Shown here in pieces: positions 10,438 through 21,150 of a stretch of DNA of 64,000 nucleotides. Both the position numbers and the translations under genes were made by a program. The stretch spans positions 8,494,001 to 8,558,000 of the forward strand of contig JAPVLO010000182.1 of assembly GCA_027257055.1 (NCBI GenBank), in the 5' to 3' direction. This DNA is from Cephalopachus bancanus (Eukaryota > Chordata > Mammalia > Primates > Tarsiidae). Within the stretch, counting starts at the first letter, position 1. Each line of letters begins with the position of its first letter. A model generated the notes under the pieces. The model had not been told where the DNA came from, made no database searches, and saw nothing but the letters and a program-made list of their open reading frames with translations.

Positions 10438-11832
10438 TTTATTTATTTTAATTTTTTTATTTAAAAGATGTGGGGAACAATTCAGGGTTAGTATACAAAC
10501 ATTGATTATGCAGGTACCCTTGTTGATGAGGTATGCCCCTCCCTCCTCTAGCAGTTTCCCTCAACTGCCAATCCCACCTCCCCTCCCCTGGCAGTTTTCC
10601 ACTACTGCTAGTCCCTTTCTTATAGTATTATGATAATTGTTCAAGGTCTGTTTATGAGCAAGAACATATGGTACTCTGTTCTTTGTGTCTGTGATAGATC
10701 ACTGAGTATGATCGACTCCAAATTCATCCAAGTTGCTGCAAAGTTCATATGTTTGTACTTCGTTATGGTTGCACAATATTCCATTGTGCATATGTACCAC
10801 ATCTTTTTATCCAGTCTAGTTTCAATGGGCAGCATGGTTGGTTCCATGTTTTTACTATTATGAATAGAGCTGCAACAAACATTCATGGGCAGGTATCTTT
10901 TTTGTAGAATGATTTGAGTTCCTCTGGGTATATGCCCAATAGGGGAATTGCTGGGTCATATGGAAGGAAGGTCAATTTTTAGTTCTTACAGAAATTGTCA
11001 CACTGTCTTCTAGAGAGGTTGCACTAGTTTGCATTCCCACCGGCAGTGTAGAAGTGTTCCTTCTTCTCCACATCCTCGCCAGCATCTGTTGCTTGTTTTA
11101 TTAATGATGGACATTCTTACTGGGGTTAGGTGGTATCTCAATGTGGTTTTGATTTGCATTTCTCTGATGATTACTGAGACTGAACACTTCTTCATATGTC
11201 TGTTGACTGCCCGTATATCTTCTTTTGAGAAGGGTCTATTCATGTCTTTTGCCCACTTTTTAATGGGGCTGTTTGTTTTTTTCCCTTTCAGCATGTTTGA
11301 GTTCGTTGTAGGTCCTGGATGTTAGGCCTTTGTCACATACAGTTGGCAAATATTTTTTCCCATTCTGTGGGCTGTCTCCCTACTCTTTTGATGGTTTCTT
11401 TTGCTTTGCAGAAGCTCATCAGTTTGATGAGGCCCCACTTGTCTATTTTATTTCTTATGGTAGGGCACTTAGGGTTCTGACCAGGAATTGGTTGCCAGTT
11501 CCAATTTCCATAAGGGCATCTCCTGCATTTTCTAAGATTCTTATAGTTTGAGGTTTTATGTTTAGGTCTTTGATCCATTTAGAGTTAAATTTTGTGTATG
11601 GTGATAGGTAGGGGTCCTGTTTCAATCTTCTGCTTGTGATCAGCCAGTTTTCCCAGCACCATTCACTGAATAGGTTCTTCTCTCCCCAGTGGTTGTTGGT
11701 GGAGGCTTTGTCAAAGATAAATTGGTTGAGAAATTGAGGCTTTGCTTCCGGAATCTCTATCCTGTTCCATTGGTCTATATGCCTGTTATTGTACCAATAC
11801 TAGGCTATTTTGATTATTGTAGCCTTATAGTA
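10438..11832 (-). mobile_element. 5'-truncated L1 with ORF2 C-terminal part
   Basis: On the minus strand it shows ORF2 C-terminal protein: [19 protein letters not shown] and QPTEWEKIF (about 11340-11450), [35 protein letters not shown] and [20 protein letters not shown] (11010-11294), then KKMWYICTMEYCATI (10641-10886), with frame breaks between blocks. The 3' UTR and T-rich tail lie at 10438-10640. A near-perfect 16-bp direct repeat flanks it: GCAGCTGATGACTTTA (10422-10437) and GCAGTTAATGACTTTA (11833-11848). The reverse transcriptase core is absent. Confidence 0.93.
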
Positions 11833-11877
11833 GCAGTTAATGACTTTAAATTTATCATTAAAAAATTCCTAGGGCCC

Positions 11878-13995
11878 CAGGAGACTTCCAGTTCCAAAAT
11901 TGTGGTGTGGAAGCAAACTGGCTTCATTCCCAAACAGAAAAACCAAAAACAAATATACAGGGTCCAGAGTATCACCAGAAATATCCCAGAACTCAAATAT
12001 GAAAATGAGACAGTTCCTGTGGCCACAGAGAAGTAAAAAAGTGGAGAGTAAGAGGATTGGACTTCACATTTGTGACACCTCCCACCCATTCTGTCCAGCA
12101 ACAAGCACGCAGAAAAATTTCCTCCATCTTCTGTTTCTGCACTGAAAAACATGAGATCAAGGTGGACAACTTGCTTTTCTACCATCTTGGGTTCCCTGAC
12201 AGGAAACCAGTCCCTACCTTTCCTTAACCCACAGGAAGCATTGCAAGTGCCTGCAGGGAGAAATTTCCCCGAGGACAGTCAGAGACACAGGGGGGAAGCA
12301 AAACTATCCTCCCCAGCCCTGAGATTCTACTCTGTAACCCAACCAAAGAAGACATCAAGTTAGAGTGACTGTTCAGCAGCACGATGCTGTAGGAGGCTTA
12401 TCCCATAGGTCCCTTGGGCATGAACTCCGAGCTAGCCTTTTCACACTGCTGGGATATCCCCTTTGGGTCACCCTCATTCAAGAGGGATGGCTCTCTGATT
12501 GTTTACTAGAACTGAGGTGAATTTAGTGCCTAGAGGTGAAAAAGAGTCAATAACCTAGTGGTAAAGAGCCTCTAAGTAAATGTATTCAATGAAAAATAAA
12601 ACAAGCTAGGCAGAAAAGACTGGAATAAATAATTAATCCTTGGTGCAAAGACATAGACAAACATCCACAAGAAAAAACAGCAAACAGGTAGCCATCACCT
12701 CCCCAAACGAGCAAAGCAAGGGACCAGTAACTAATCCTAATGAGACAGTGATATGTAAGCTCCCTGACCAACAACTCAAAATAATAGCTTTACAGAAACT
12801 CAGTAATCTCCAATATATCACAGAAAAGCAATTCAGAAATTTTTATCATAGCAATTTAACAAAAAATGAAATAGTAAAAAACCCAGAAATCTTGAAATGA
12901 GAAATACATTTTCTGAACTGAAAAACTCATTAGAGTGTCTCAACAGCAGAATGGATCAAACAGAGGAATGAATCAGTGAGCTCAAAGAAGAGTTATTAAA
13001 AAATCCAGTAAAAGGAGAAAACAGGAAAAAGAGTAAAAAGCAATTGAAATCATCTACAAGATATAAAAAACTACCTCAAAAGACCAAATCTAACACTTAT
13101 GGCTTTTCAATAGAGAGTTGAGCAAGAACAAAGGGTATAAAGGTTATTCAAAGAAATAATAGCAGAAAACTTTCCAAAACTTGAAAAAAATATAAATATT
13201 CAGATACAGGAAGGCCAGAGAACACCAAACAGATTTGAGAGAAATAAGACTACCCCAAGGCATGTAATAATCAAATTTTCAAAGGTCAATGACAAAGAGA
13301 GGATCTAAAAACAGTTAGAGAAAAGAGGCTAATAACATATAAGGGCGCGCCAATTCATCTGGCAATAGACTTCTCAGTGGAAACCATACAGGTCAGGATG
13401 GAATGAAATGACATTTTAAAAGTGCTGACAGAAAAAAACTGCCATTCAAAAACATTGTGTCCAGCAACTATAGAAAGATAGTGTTTCCCAGAGATACAAA
13501 AGCTGAGAGAATTCTTGACAACCAGATTCATTTTACAAGAAATGCTAAAGGAAGTTCTTCAGTCTAAAAGGAAAAAACCACTAAAAAAATAAAAAAGTAT
13601 ATTGGAAGGTATAAAACTCCCTGATAAAATTAAGTACACAGACAAACTCAGAAAACTCTGATACTATAATTGTGGTGTATAATCAACTCATAGCTCTAAT
13701 ATGAAGCCCCAAAGACAAATCTATCAAAATAATAATAACTATAGCAACTTGTAAGAGATAGGTAATATGAAAATGTAAATGTAGACAACTAAGAGTCAAA
13801 CTGCAGGGGATTTTAAATATAGAAGTAGTTTGTTTTTCTTTGTTTCTATTCTTTTCTATGCGATCTAAGATAAGTTGATATCTCTTTAAAATAAATTTTT
13901 ATAGCTATAAGATGTTTTTTGTAAACCTCATGGCAACCACTATGCAAAAAACTATAATAGAGTAACTAAGAATAAAAAACAATAAAATTTTAAAA
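11878..13995 (+). mobile_element. HAL1 ('half-L1'), near full length
   Basis: An L1-derived element with a 5' UTR (about 11878-12580), a degenerate ORF1 (about 12580-13580) and a HAL1-type 3' region but no ORF2. The ORF1 C-terminal block is readable in pieces (FKVLTEKNC; QKLREF around 13500; LQEMLKEVLQS around 13540-13570). The 3' UTR includes AAGTACACAGACAAACTCAG and CCTCATGGCAACCACTATGC, followed by an A-rich tail. A direct repeat TCCTAGGGCCC flanks it at 11867-11877 and 13996-14006 and is also the Tigger target sequence, so the insertion boundaries are firm. HAL1s depend on L1 ORF2 supplied in trans. Confidence 0.85.
12640..12900 (+). pseudogene. HAL1 ORF1 N-terminal fragment (86 codons)
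   Basis: The longest open piece of the decayed ORF1. It ends at a TGA (12898-12900), after which the frame continues with several stops (for example RMDQTEE then a stop, then ISELKEELL). ORF1 normally encodes a coiled-coil RNA-binding chaperone. No intact product is possible. Confidence 0.6.
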
Positions 13996-14020
13996 TCCTA
14001 GGGCCCTTAAGAATTATGCC

Positions 14021-14310
14021 AGCCGGGCTCGGTGGCTCAGCCTGTAATCCCGCGCCTTTGGGAGGCTGAGGTGAGTGAATTGCCTGAGCCCGTGGGTTCG
14101 AGACCCACCTGGACAGCGAGACCTCATCTCTACAGTAAATCAAAAAATCAGCTGGGTGTGGTAGCGCATGCCTGTAATTCCGGCTACTCGGAAGGCTGAG
14201 GTGGAAGGATCACTGGAGCCCAGCAGGTTGAGGCTGCGGTGGCTGGGAGCAGCCACTGCACTCCAGTCTGGATGACAGAGTGAGACTCCAACTCAAAAAA
14301 AAAAAAAAAA
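14021..14310 (+). mobile_element. Alu SINE, young lineage subfamily
   Basis: Full-length dimer from GCCGGGCTCGGTGGCTCAGC to GACTCCAACTC plus an A tail. A perfect 12-bp duplication AAGAATTATGCC flanks it (14009-14020 and 14311-14322), again Tigger target DNA. Confidence 0.98.
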
Positions 14311-14522
14311 AAGAATTATGCCAAATATACTCTGTATTTGCTCTATAAAAGGATCGACATAGCCTGGTGACAATACATCTGTTATTGCATAGTTTAATGA
14401 ATAGTTTAAATCTACTGTTAAGACCTTCTGACCAGAAGAAAAGATTTCTTTCAAAATATTACTTTTTGTTAACAATGTATCTAGTCTCTCAAGGGTTCTG
14501 GTGATGATGTACAAGAAGATGC

Positions 14523-14763
14523 TTAAACCTATCAAGTTCCAGAATCCTTGAATCCTATCAAATTCATTGATACTAGGATCCCAATTACACAGTTGTATCT
14601 CTACCAATGATTTTAGTTTATAGAGGAAAGCTACCACTAAGTTTTTCAAAGATGCTAGTGCCTCCCTCATTCAAGTATTAATGCCCTAGTAAAAAGGCTG
14701 TCTTCTGGATCATCCTGGAAGATATGGTGAAGTGGTAGGTTTTCAGGTCTTATAGAGTATGTC
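14523..14763. other. Unassigned stretch beside Tigger
   Basis: No Tigger similarity recognised here. A minus-strand open frame (14293-14670) runs through this stretch, Tigger antisense and an Alu tail, so it is not a gene. Confidence 0.4.

Positions 14764-14800
<37 letters not shown>
14764..14800. repeat. (TTA)n microsatellite
   Basis: About twelve TTA/ATT units at the tail of the following antisense Alu. Confidence 0.97.
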
Positions 14801-15040
14801 GAGTTAGAGTCTCACCCTGTCACCCAGGCTTATGGCCACTGCAGCCTCCACTTGCTGGGCTCAGGCAATCCTTCCGCCTCAGTCTTCCAAGCAGATGGCT
14901 AATTTTAAAAATGTATTGTAGAGATGGGGTCTCGTCAAGTTGCCCAGGTTTTTCTTGAACCCCTGGGCTCAGGCCATCCTCTTGCCTTGGCCTCTCAAAG
15001 TGCTGGGATTACAGACTTGAGCCACTACTCCCAGTTTATT
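14801..15040 (-). mobile_element. Alu SINE, older, partly deleted
   Basis: 'GAGTTAGAGTCTCACCCTGTCACCCAGGC' to 'GATTACAGACTTGAGCCACTACTCCCAG', with deletions in the right arm. Confidence 0.93.
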
Positions 15041-15518
15041 TCTATGCTAACATTCCTGCTTTCTCGAGTCTTGTGATCTCTTCTTCAATACCACACCAAA
15101 GACATTACAAAATCTTCCCCTAATTTGTTGTAATGATGATCATATCCAAGTTTTAAGGAGTCACCTCAACAGATTTTGAGGACAAGCTATAGGTGTCCTT
15201 GCCAGAATTAGGTGAGACCCCCCCCATATTGAAAAATATTTTCTATCTTATATCTGTTCTTCTGTTTGACTTCTCTTCCCGCAAAGATCCTTTCAATTCC
15301 TGTCAACAAAATCCTGCAATTCTTTCAGTATATAAGCTATTTCTTCATAGACCAGGGACTGTGTGGCAGAAAGGGAGCTGAAAGCAGTTAAAAATATTCC
15401 CTTTGAGAGATCAATGGCATGCTCCAAAAACTTGCCAGACAGGATTTTGCTTGGGAGAGTCAAATAGCAGAAATGGTTTTCTTGGAAATGCAAGAGTGGA
15501 CCAATTCACAAACTTATC
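15041..15518. other. Unassigned stretch, possibly antisense retroviral or pseudogene DNA
   Basis: The minus strand has a 66-codon frame (15293-15493) that looks helical (SATQSLVYEEIAYILKELQ) and flanking shorter frames. I cannot match it to a family. It may be decayed ERV or processed-pseudogene DNA. Confidence 0.3.
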
Positions 15519-15529
15519 CAAATCCCCTC

Positions 15530-15822
15530 TTTTTTTTTTTTTTTTTTTGAGTTGGAGTCTCGCTCTGTCCCAGACTGGAGTGCAGTGGCCACTCCCGGCC
15601 ACCGCAGCCTTGACCTGCTGGGCTCTGGCGATCCTCCTGCCTCAGCCTTCCGAGTAGCTGGAACTACAGGCGCACACTACCACGTCCGGCTAATTTTTGA
15701 TTTATTGTAGAGATGAGGTCTCGCCAAGTTGCCCAGGTGGGTCTCGAACACGCGGGCTCAGGCAATCCACTCACCTCAGCCTCCCAAAGCACGGGATTAC
15801 AGGCTGAGCCACCAAGCCCAGC
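15530..15822 (-). mobile_element. Alu SINE, young lineage subfamily
   Basis: Antisense full-length dimer with a poly-T start. Flanked by CAAATCCCCTC (15519-15529) and CAAATCCCTTC (15823-15833), a target duplication with one change. Confidence 0.97.
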
Positions 15823-15949
15823 CAAATCCCTTCTTTTTGAAGTTGATAGTTTACAACTCTGCTTACCATGCATTTCCTGGAAACCATTTTTCTTTGAAAG
15901 ATTTGATTTTGCTGAGTAAAACCTTGTAAGTTCCAAAGAAAATGTGCAA

Positions 15950-16125
15950 TTGCTCAACCTGATCCCCCCTTACCTGAACTGGGGTCTAAGACCCCTCTCC
16001 TCCCTTCCCGCGGTGTTCGGCCTGGGAGTGTTAGGCCACCGAGTCCGCCGGCGTAAATAAACCTGCTACTTCCTAAAACAGCCTCGATGTCATGGCCTCT
16101 CTGTGTTCCCGCTACAACTGCTTGC
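15950..16125 (+). mobile_element. LTR-like 3' end with polyadenylation signal
   Basis: GC-rich sequence followed by GCGTAAATAAACCTGCTACTT (AATAAA signal near 16056) and ending ...TGTGTTCCCGCTACAA resembles the R/U5 part of a class I endogenous retrovirus LTR. No matching second LTR was seen, and the family is unknown. Confidence 0.4.
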
Positions 16126-17299
16126 TTAAGTTATGTTGAGATCTGCTCCTGGTTTTTCTTGCCTGGGGGGATTGAGGGATAGCAGAAGATTTTGAAGAGA
16201 ACAGTTATTATCTCACAAGGCACTGGCCTTAGGTGAAAAGAAGGAAGTTCTCCCCTAACTTGGGAGAAAGAACTGCTTTTGCCAACTTGCACGGTTCAGG
16301 GTAACCTAAGGGTTCTCAGGCTTGTTCTTGGTTTCACGATCCCTCACCTTTTCTATCTGAGCCTTGGCTCAAAAGTAAGAGTGTGAAGGTTGTGCATATA
16401 TTCTTCTTGGTGGTTATAGCATTCTTACAGCTAGATTCTGGACCTGATTCTCAGCACTGTGTGTCCTGCAGCTTCAGAAGGTCAGAGTCTTCTTATAGCT
16501 CTAATACCCTCAAATATGGCACTTGGGTGTGCTCACTCCACACTTCAATTAACACGAGATAAAAGTTTAGTCTTTTACACCACCGTATGGTTAAAGATTA
16601 TTACTGCTTCCTCACTAACAGCAGTGGAGTCCTTATTGCCATCAGACTATGGGTAAGCTATCTCCAAAATCCCATCTTTAGACTTTACCTTCCAGGGCCA
16701 TTTCTGATACCAACCGATTTACCCTGAGTTCTCCAAAGACCGACTGGCACGAAGATGTATGTGCTTTTACTTCACTGAGGGAGTGCCATCCCAGGGAGTA
16801 AGAGCGAGATCAAGAGGTTAAGCAGTGAAGGATGTAAAGTTCTCTGAGGCTGTGTTACCAACTGACTGCTGCTGAGCATGGCAATTACTTGACTTCACAG
16901 AATAGTGCCCCAAGAAGCCCTGTAAGCTGCATCTTGGCAAAATACATCCCAAGAAAGAACCGAAGAAGAATTGACCCATAAATTTATTCATTACCTCGTG
17001 GTCAAAGCTTTACAAGGTGCATCCATTCTCCTACATTTCCGGGTTGCATATGTGTGGGTACCTAGCAGGGGCCAGACATGTCCCACACCTCAATATCAAC
17101 AGGAAAGCCTTGCAGTAGGAGGCAAGCATTGTGCAGCAAGGGCATGAGATAATGCATTGTCAGGTTGTGCCTATGCAAAGTTAACTGGAGCCCATAAAAA
17201 GCTGGAGGCTTCAGTGGCAGGTAAGACCAGAGCCAGGTGAGTCCAGAGGACCTGAGGTGTGAGATACAAGTAGAGATGAGAGTGTCTGATACAAGTAGG
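16126..17299. other. Unassigned stretch, possibly old ERV internal DNA
   Basis: No coding domain could be named. A 31-bp segment at 16503-16533 nearly repeats the start of the LTR at 17444, which hints at a related LTR piece. Otherwise unique. Confidence 0.35.
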
Positions 17300-17304
17300 T
17301 AAAC

Positions 17305-17425
17305 TGGAACGTAAGCTCCTTGAGAGCAGAGTCCGTCTCTTATTCACTTCAGAATCCCTAGGATGATTCTTGGCACATAGCTATATTGATCAGTAGGTAT
17401 CTGTTAGTGTCAATTGAATGAGTGG
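17305..17425 (+). mobile_element. L2 3' end
   Basis: 'GTAAGCTCCTTGAGAGCAGAG...TTGGCACATAG...GTCAATTGAATGAGTG' is the typical L2 3' terminus. The LTR below begins within its last bases. Confidence 0.8.
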
Positions 17426-18007
17426 TGTTAGGGCTCAGAAACCAATACCCTCAAATATGGTGCTTGGGCATGCTGAACCGAAGAAGATGCCTCTAGGTCT
17501 CTCTGACCTCTTCCACTTTCTGTCTCTCAGTCCTTTGTCTCTTCCAAAGCACAGGATGAAGTTATTCTCTGAAAGTTATTTCCTTATCTGCCCCAAATCT
17601 GAACCTGCCAAAGAAGAAAACAATTACCTCTAGTGTCTTCCCTGGTTTTTCATTAACTGAACTCATGTCACAGGAAGAAATACTGAAGACTGTCAATAAA
17701 CCTGGTCACACTTTTATCACAAACTGTTTTCTGGTCTGCAGGCCCTATAGATTTTGTTCCGGGTCACGGTGTGTTCTTCAAGCCCATTGAATTCCTCTAA
17801 AAATCATTTCCTACTCCCCTATAATAATCTCCTCATCTCCCTTTGCCCGAAGAAGAAGGTGGATATCTGTACCTTACTGTGGAGTGATTGTTCTGATTTT
17901 CCCCCATGAACACTAATAAATTTGTACAACATTTCTCCCATTAATTTGTCTTTTGCCAGTGAAACTTCAGAGGGGAAAGGGGGGAGGGTTTTCCTTTGGC
18001 CCCTACA
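17426..18007 (+). mobile_element. Solo LTR, class I ERV-like
   Basis: 582 bp from TGTTAGGGCTCAG to GGCCCCTACA, with TG...CA ends and AATAAA signals near 17695 and at 17915-17920. The flanking 4-mers are GTGG and GTGA, compatible with a decayed 4-bp target duplication. No internal retroviral sequence is attached. Family not named. Confidence 0.6.
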
Positions 18008-18095
18008 GTGACATTATTTTTCCCATTTTACAGATGCAGAAGCCAAGGCTCAGATGGGATCGCTGATGTTTCCAAAGCCAGAAGTGGGAAGGGAT
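18008..18095 (-). mobile_element. MIR SINE fragment
   Basis: 'CCCATTTTACAGATGCAGAAGCCAAGGCTCAGA' is the antisense MIR core. Confidence 0.8.
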
Positions 18096-19260
18096 CAACT
18101 TGGCTCTCCTCTTGGTCTTGCTAAAGTCAATCAGCTCTCATAGCCCTTCAGTGGATATTCCTTGGGAGAGTTAAAATTCTATTCCGCTTTTTCCAAGACA
18201 GCATCTTCCAGAACTCAGTTTATCCAAGTCGAAAAAGCATTAGAAGTTCAATTGGCAACCACTCATTGCATCCCATGAGGCTTCCAAAATGTAAGACTGT
18301 CCCAATCAAAGGGGCTGATAGCAAACTTAATGCGTTTCAGCTGAGAGCCTCTATACCAAGAAAGCCCTGGGCCACTGTGTTCCTGTGGCCTTCAAGCAGG
18401 GTCGTCAGCAGGGGTTGCTCCGGCAGGGCTGACCTTGACCTCTGGCTACCCCTCAGGTGCCTGTTTGACCCCATTTTCCTCTCTGTTGATGGCCAAACCA
18501 CAGGCTCCCCCTCTTCTCTCTAGCCCCGTGAGCATTCATCAACTTCAAGCTCCTCCAAGACCTGGCGGGGGAGATGCAGCACCTACTTCTTAGTAAACTC
18601 AAACTGTCATTGAAGATGAAAGATGAGTCTGCAAAAGCTTGGAGCATCCCAACTTCCCAGCTTGCCAAGGGCAGGGCATCAGGAGGGAGTGCCCTCCGGG
18701 ACAGGTCCTGGCGGAGGGTGCAGAAAAAGTCAGCTGCCTTCTTCTTCCCACCTCCTCTTCCCCTCTGAAATGCTCCCTCAGTGACCTCACTGCGTCTGCA
18801 GTAGAGCGAGAGTGTTTAGCTGTCTCTTTTCCAGCAAGACAATTTGCTGTGTGGTCTGTGATGCCCACACATTCTTCTTCGCGATGAGTGGTGGGTGAAC
18901 GGTGTCTTCCAAGTTGTGTGTGGCAGTACCATAAGTAGAAACAGATCTCCCCAAGCCCCAAACGCTTTTTCTGCCTGAGCTGGGAGGATCAGCAGGCTCC
19001 TGCGTAGATGCCGGGCGGTTCCTTGGGTGCAGGCTTGCCCACTTGCTGGCCCTCGACAGTCAAACAAAAGCCAGGTAGGCGATGGACTCCCCTTTTGTAG
19101 TTATAGCATTGCCTTTCCCTGCACAATCAGGTTGAGACATTTGGAATCTGTACACATAACTCTTTAAACACCCGGGAGGCTAACTGCCCGCTATACCTTC
19201 CCACTCCCAGAGCCCTTTTGCCAAGCAGCTGGCGCTAAGAAGTATTGTTTGCAGAGACTT
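18096..19260. other. Unique stretch, no gene seen
   Basis: Short overlapping open frames on both strands around 18266-19067, none with a domain or convincing splice sites. Confidence 0.5.
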
Positions 19261-19261
19261 T

Positions 19262-19480
19262 GCAAAGGGCAGGGCACCATACTAAGCCTTTTGCAGATAT
19301 TATTTCATTTCGCCTTCACAACAGTCTTATTTAATGCGTTGTTTTTATCAGTCACAAAAAAGGAAAAATCTGAGGCCCGGAGAAACGGAGTGGTTTGTAG
19401 AAAGTCATGCAGTAAGTGGTGAAGTCGAACTTGAATTCCGCTTTGCAGATTCTAAAGCCCATCCTCTTCTGACAACTTTT
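19262..19480 (-). mobile_element. MIR SINE
   Basis: 'GGGCAGGGCACCATACTAAGCC', 'TATTTCATTTCGCCTTCACAACAG' and 'GAAAGTCATGCAGTAAGTGG' in antisense order. Confidence 0.85.
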
Positions 19481-19489
19481 AGGTCACTT

Positions 19490-19655
19490 AATAAATGAGC
19501 AAGCATTTGCTGGGCCCCTAGTATGTTCCAGGCTCTGTGCTAGAAACCTTCATATTCACCTAACAATAAGCTTGTTTTATAAGGGAGGAAACCGAAGACC
19601 TGCTTTGTTAGCAGTGGCAAGGCAGACCCAGGGTTTGAAATCTATTTGACCACAA
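19490..19655 (-). mobile_element. MIR/L2-type fragment
   Basis: 'GCAAGCATTTGCTGGGCCCCTAGTATGTTCCAGGCTCTGTGCTAG' then 'GGAGGAAACCGAAG' is antisense MIR-like order. Confidence 0.65.
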
Positions 19656-19662
19656 AGCCAAC

Positions 19663-19712
19663 CTTCCTTCCTTCCTTCCTTCCTTCCTTCCTCCCTCGCT
19701 CCCTCTCTCTTT
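19663..19712. repeat. (CTTC)n microsatellite
   Basis: About nine CTTC units degrading into CTCCCT tracts. Confidence 0.96.
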
Positions 19713-20980
19713 GTTTCCTTCCCAATTAATCACGTATTGATTCAGCGAAGGATTCAGGCTAATTTCTTATCTTAGCATTCTTCAGAGATAATTTATGCAT
19801 TGTGTCTACCTCAGTATTTGGCACACAGGAGGCAGTTGAGTCATTTTAATCCCCACCCCCAAATCACCTAGAGAAGTTTGTATCGCTACTTCCCTCCACT
19901 CCTGGTAAATAGAAAAGAGACAGCTCTTTTCCAGCTGGCTGGTGGGGAAAGATTGTGTCTCTCCAACTTGGCTCCTGTTTCCTCTGCTCCAGGAGCTGTG
20001 CCCTGCAGATAGTCTAGCCCAGCCCTTTCAGGGACACGTAGAAGAGCTGGTGGCATCCTGTCAGGACCTGGGCTCCTTTCTGGCAGTTTCTGAAGAACTA
20101 ATGACAAGGTAAGCTTTGCAGGATCTCCGCATACGGCTTTGTTTTAGTCTTCCTTCTTGTTTTGCAAAGAAAGGCTCCTGCTGGCCTTTTAAGTCCAAGG
20201 AAAATTTAACGAACACTTGCTAAACCACCTTGCTTTTCACCCAGCGTGGAATAGCCTCCTCTGCTCGGAGATTTGTGTGCGGATCCCTGCGAAGGAGCAG
20301 CAAGCGGAAGCAGGATATTGAGTCTCATTAAGTTTCTTTGCTGTGTCAGTGTCTTTCCCAGAGGGGGATGTAAACTCTTCATAATACTCAGCCCCTCTCA
20401 CGAGTTGGCAGCTCCTTTCTCTCAACTTATATCCTTAGCTAAGAATGTGTTCACAGGGATTTTCAAAAAGCCTCCCAAATACCTGTTTACCGACTTTCTC
20501 AGAGCGTTGCTGAGATGGCACAAGGATGGGTTGGTTCTGAAGTCAGCTTCCTCTTGCTAATGAGGCTGGGCTCTGCCTTTTCCAGCACCAGTGGCAGGAG
20601 CTGGGGGCGGCCTGCTGTGTCCCACTTCCTTGCCGTTGGACTGACCCTCATTCTCTGCCATCATGGGTCCTGTCTCCACCGGAGCTGGTGGGATCTGCTT
20701 CCCTGGGTCACCTGCCTCCCTGGGTCACCTACTCAGAGTAGGACCCAGTGAGAGTCTCCACCCTTGACTTCGGAATCTCAGGAGCTCTTTGTCCAGTAGG
20801 AACATTTCTGGCCTTGTCATCCCCGCTGGGCCTGGCACTGTTCTGGGTACCTTGGTTAAGAATGCGGAGAGGTGTTTTCTGGTGTAGGTCTCCTGAGTTC
20901 TGAATTTTTGGACGCCAAGTATTGGACCTTGGTCTTGAAGTCTCCCCCAGACTTCAAGTTAATAAAATAATTAACTTACA
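19713..20980. other. Unique stretch, no gene seen
   Basis: Contains a short tandem 'CTCCCTGGGTCACCT' repeat near 20700-20730 and open frames of up to 95 codons (20273-20560) with no recognisable domain. Confidence 0.5.
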
Positions 20981-20984
20981 TAGC

Positions 20985-21150
20985 TCAGGCACTGTTCTGA
21001 GTTTAATCCTATGATAATCCTATAAAGTAGGTACGATCATTGTCTCTGTTTTAAAGACAGGAAACTAAGACAGAGAGATTAAATTACTTTCCCAAGGCCA
21101 CGTAAACCAGGAGGTGGTAGAACTGGGATGATAACCTCGTTACTCACATG
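20985..21150 (-). mobile_element. MIR SINE
   Basis: 'CAGGCACTGTTCTGAGTTTAATCCTATGATAATCC', 'GACAGGAAACTAAGACAGAGAGATTAAATTAC' is the antisense MIR core. Confidence 0.88.

Larger units (their letters stand above)
8938..14522 (+). mobile_element. Tigger1-like DNA transposon, nested host
   Basis: The 5' end reads CAGTCATACCTCGTTTTCTT, like the Tigger terminus. It continues with the internal 5' region (TTTTGGTAATTCTTGCAATATTTC, GTTCTGACTGCTCCACCAGCC) and the transposase gene. It is split into pieces at about 8938-9758, 10167-10437, 11833-11877, 13996-14020 and 14311-14522. Each gap is an independent retroposon bounded by a target-site duplication. When the inserts are removed, the pieces join in the correct Tigger order. 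Similarity stops near 14522 (GATGTACAAGAAGATG), so the 3' part and 3' terminal repeat are missing or unrecognised. About 1.3 kb of a 2.4-kb element remains. Confidence 0.88.

Noticed and set aside
11814..12185. 123-codon minus-strand frame
   Set aside because: Spans the Tigger target and the antisense of the HAL1 5' UTR, so it is not a gene.
14293..14670. 125-codon minus-strand frame that looks like a membrane protein
   Set aside because: It begins in an unassigned stretch, then runs antisense through Tigger, and its Phe-rich end is the Alu A tail read backwards.
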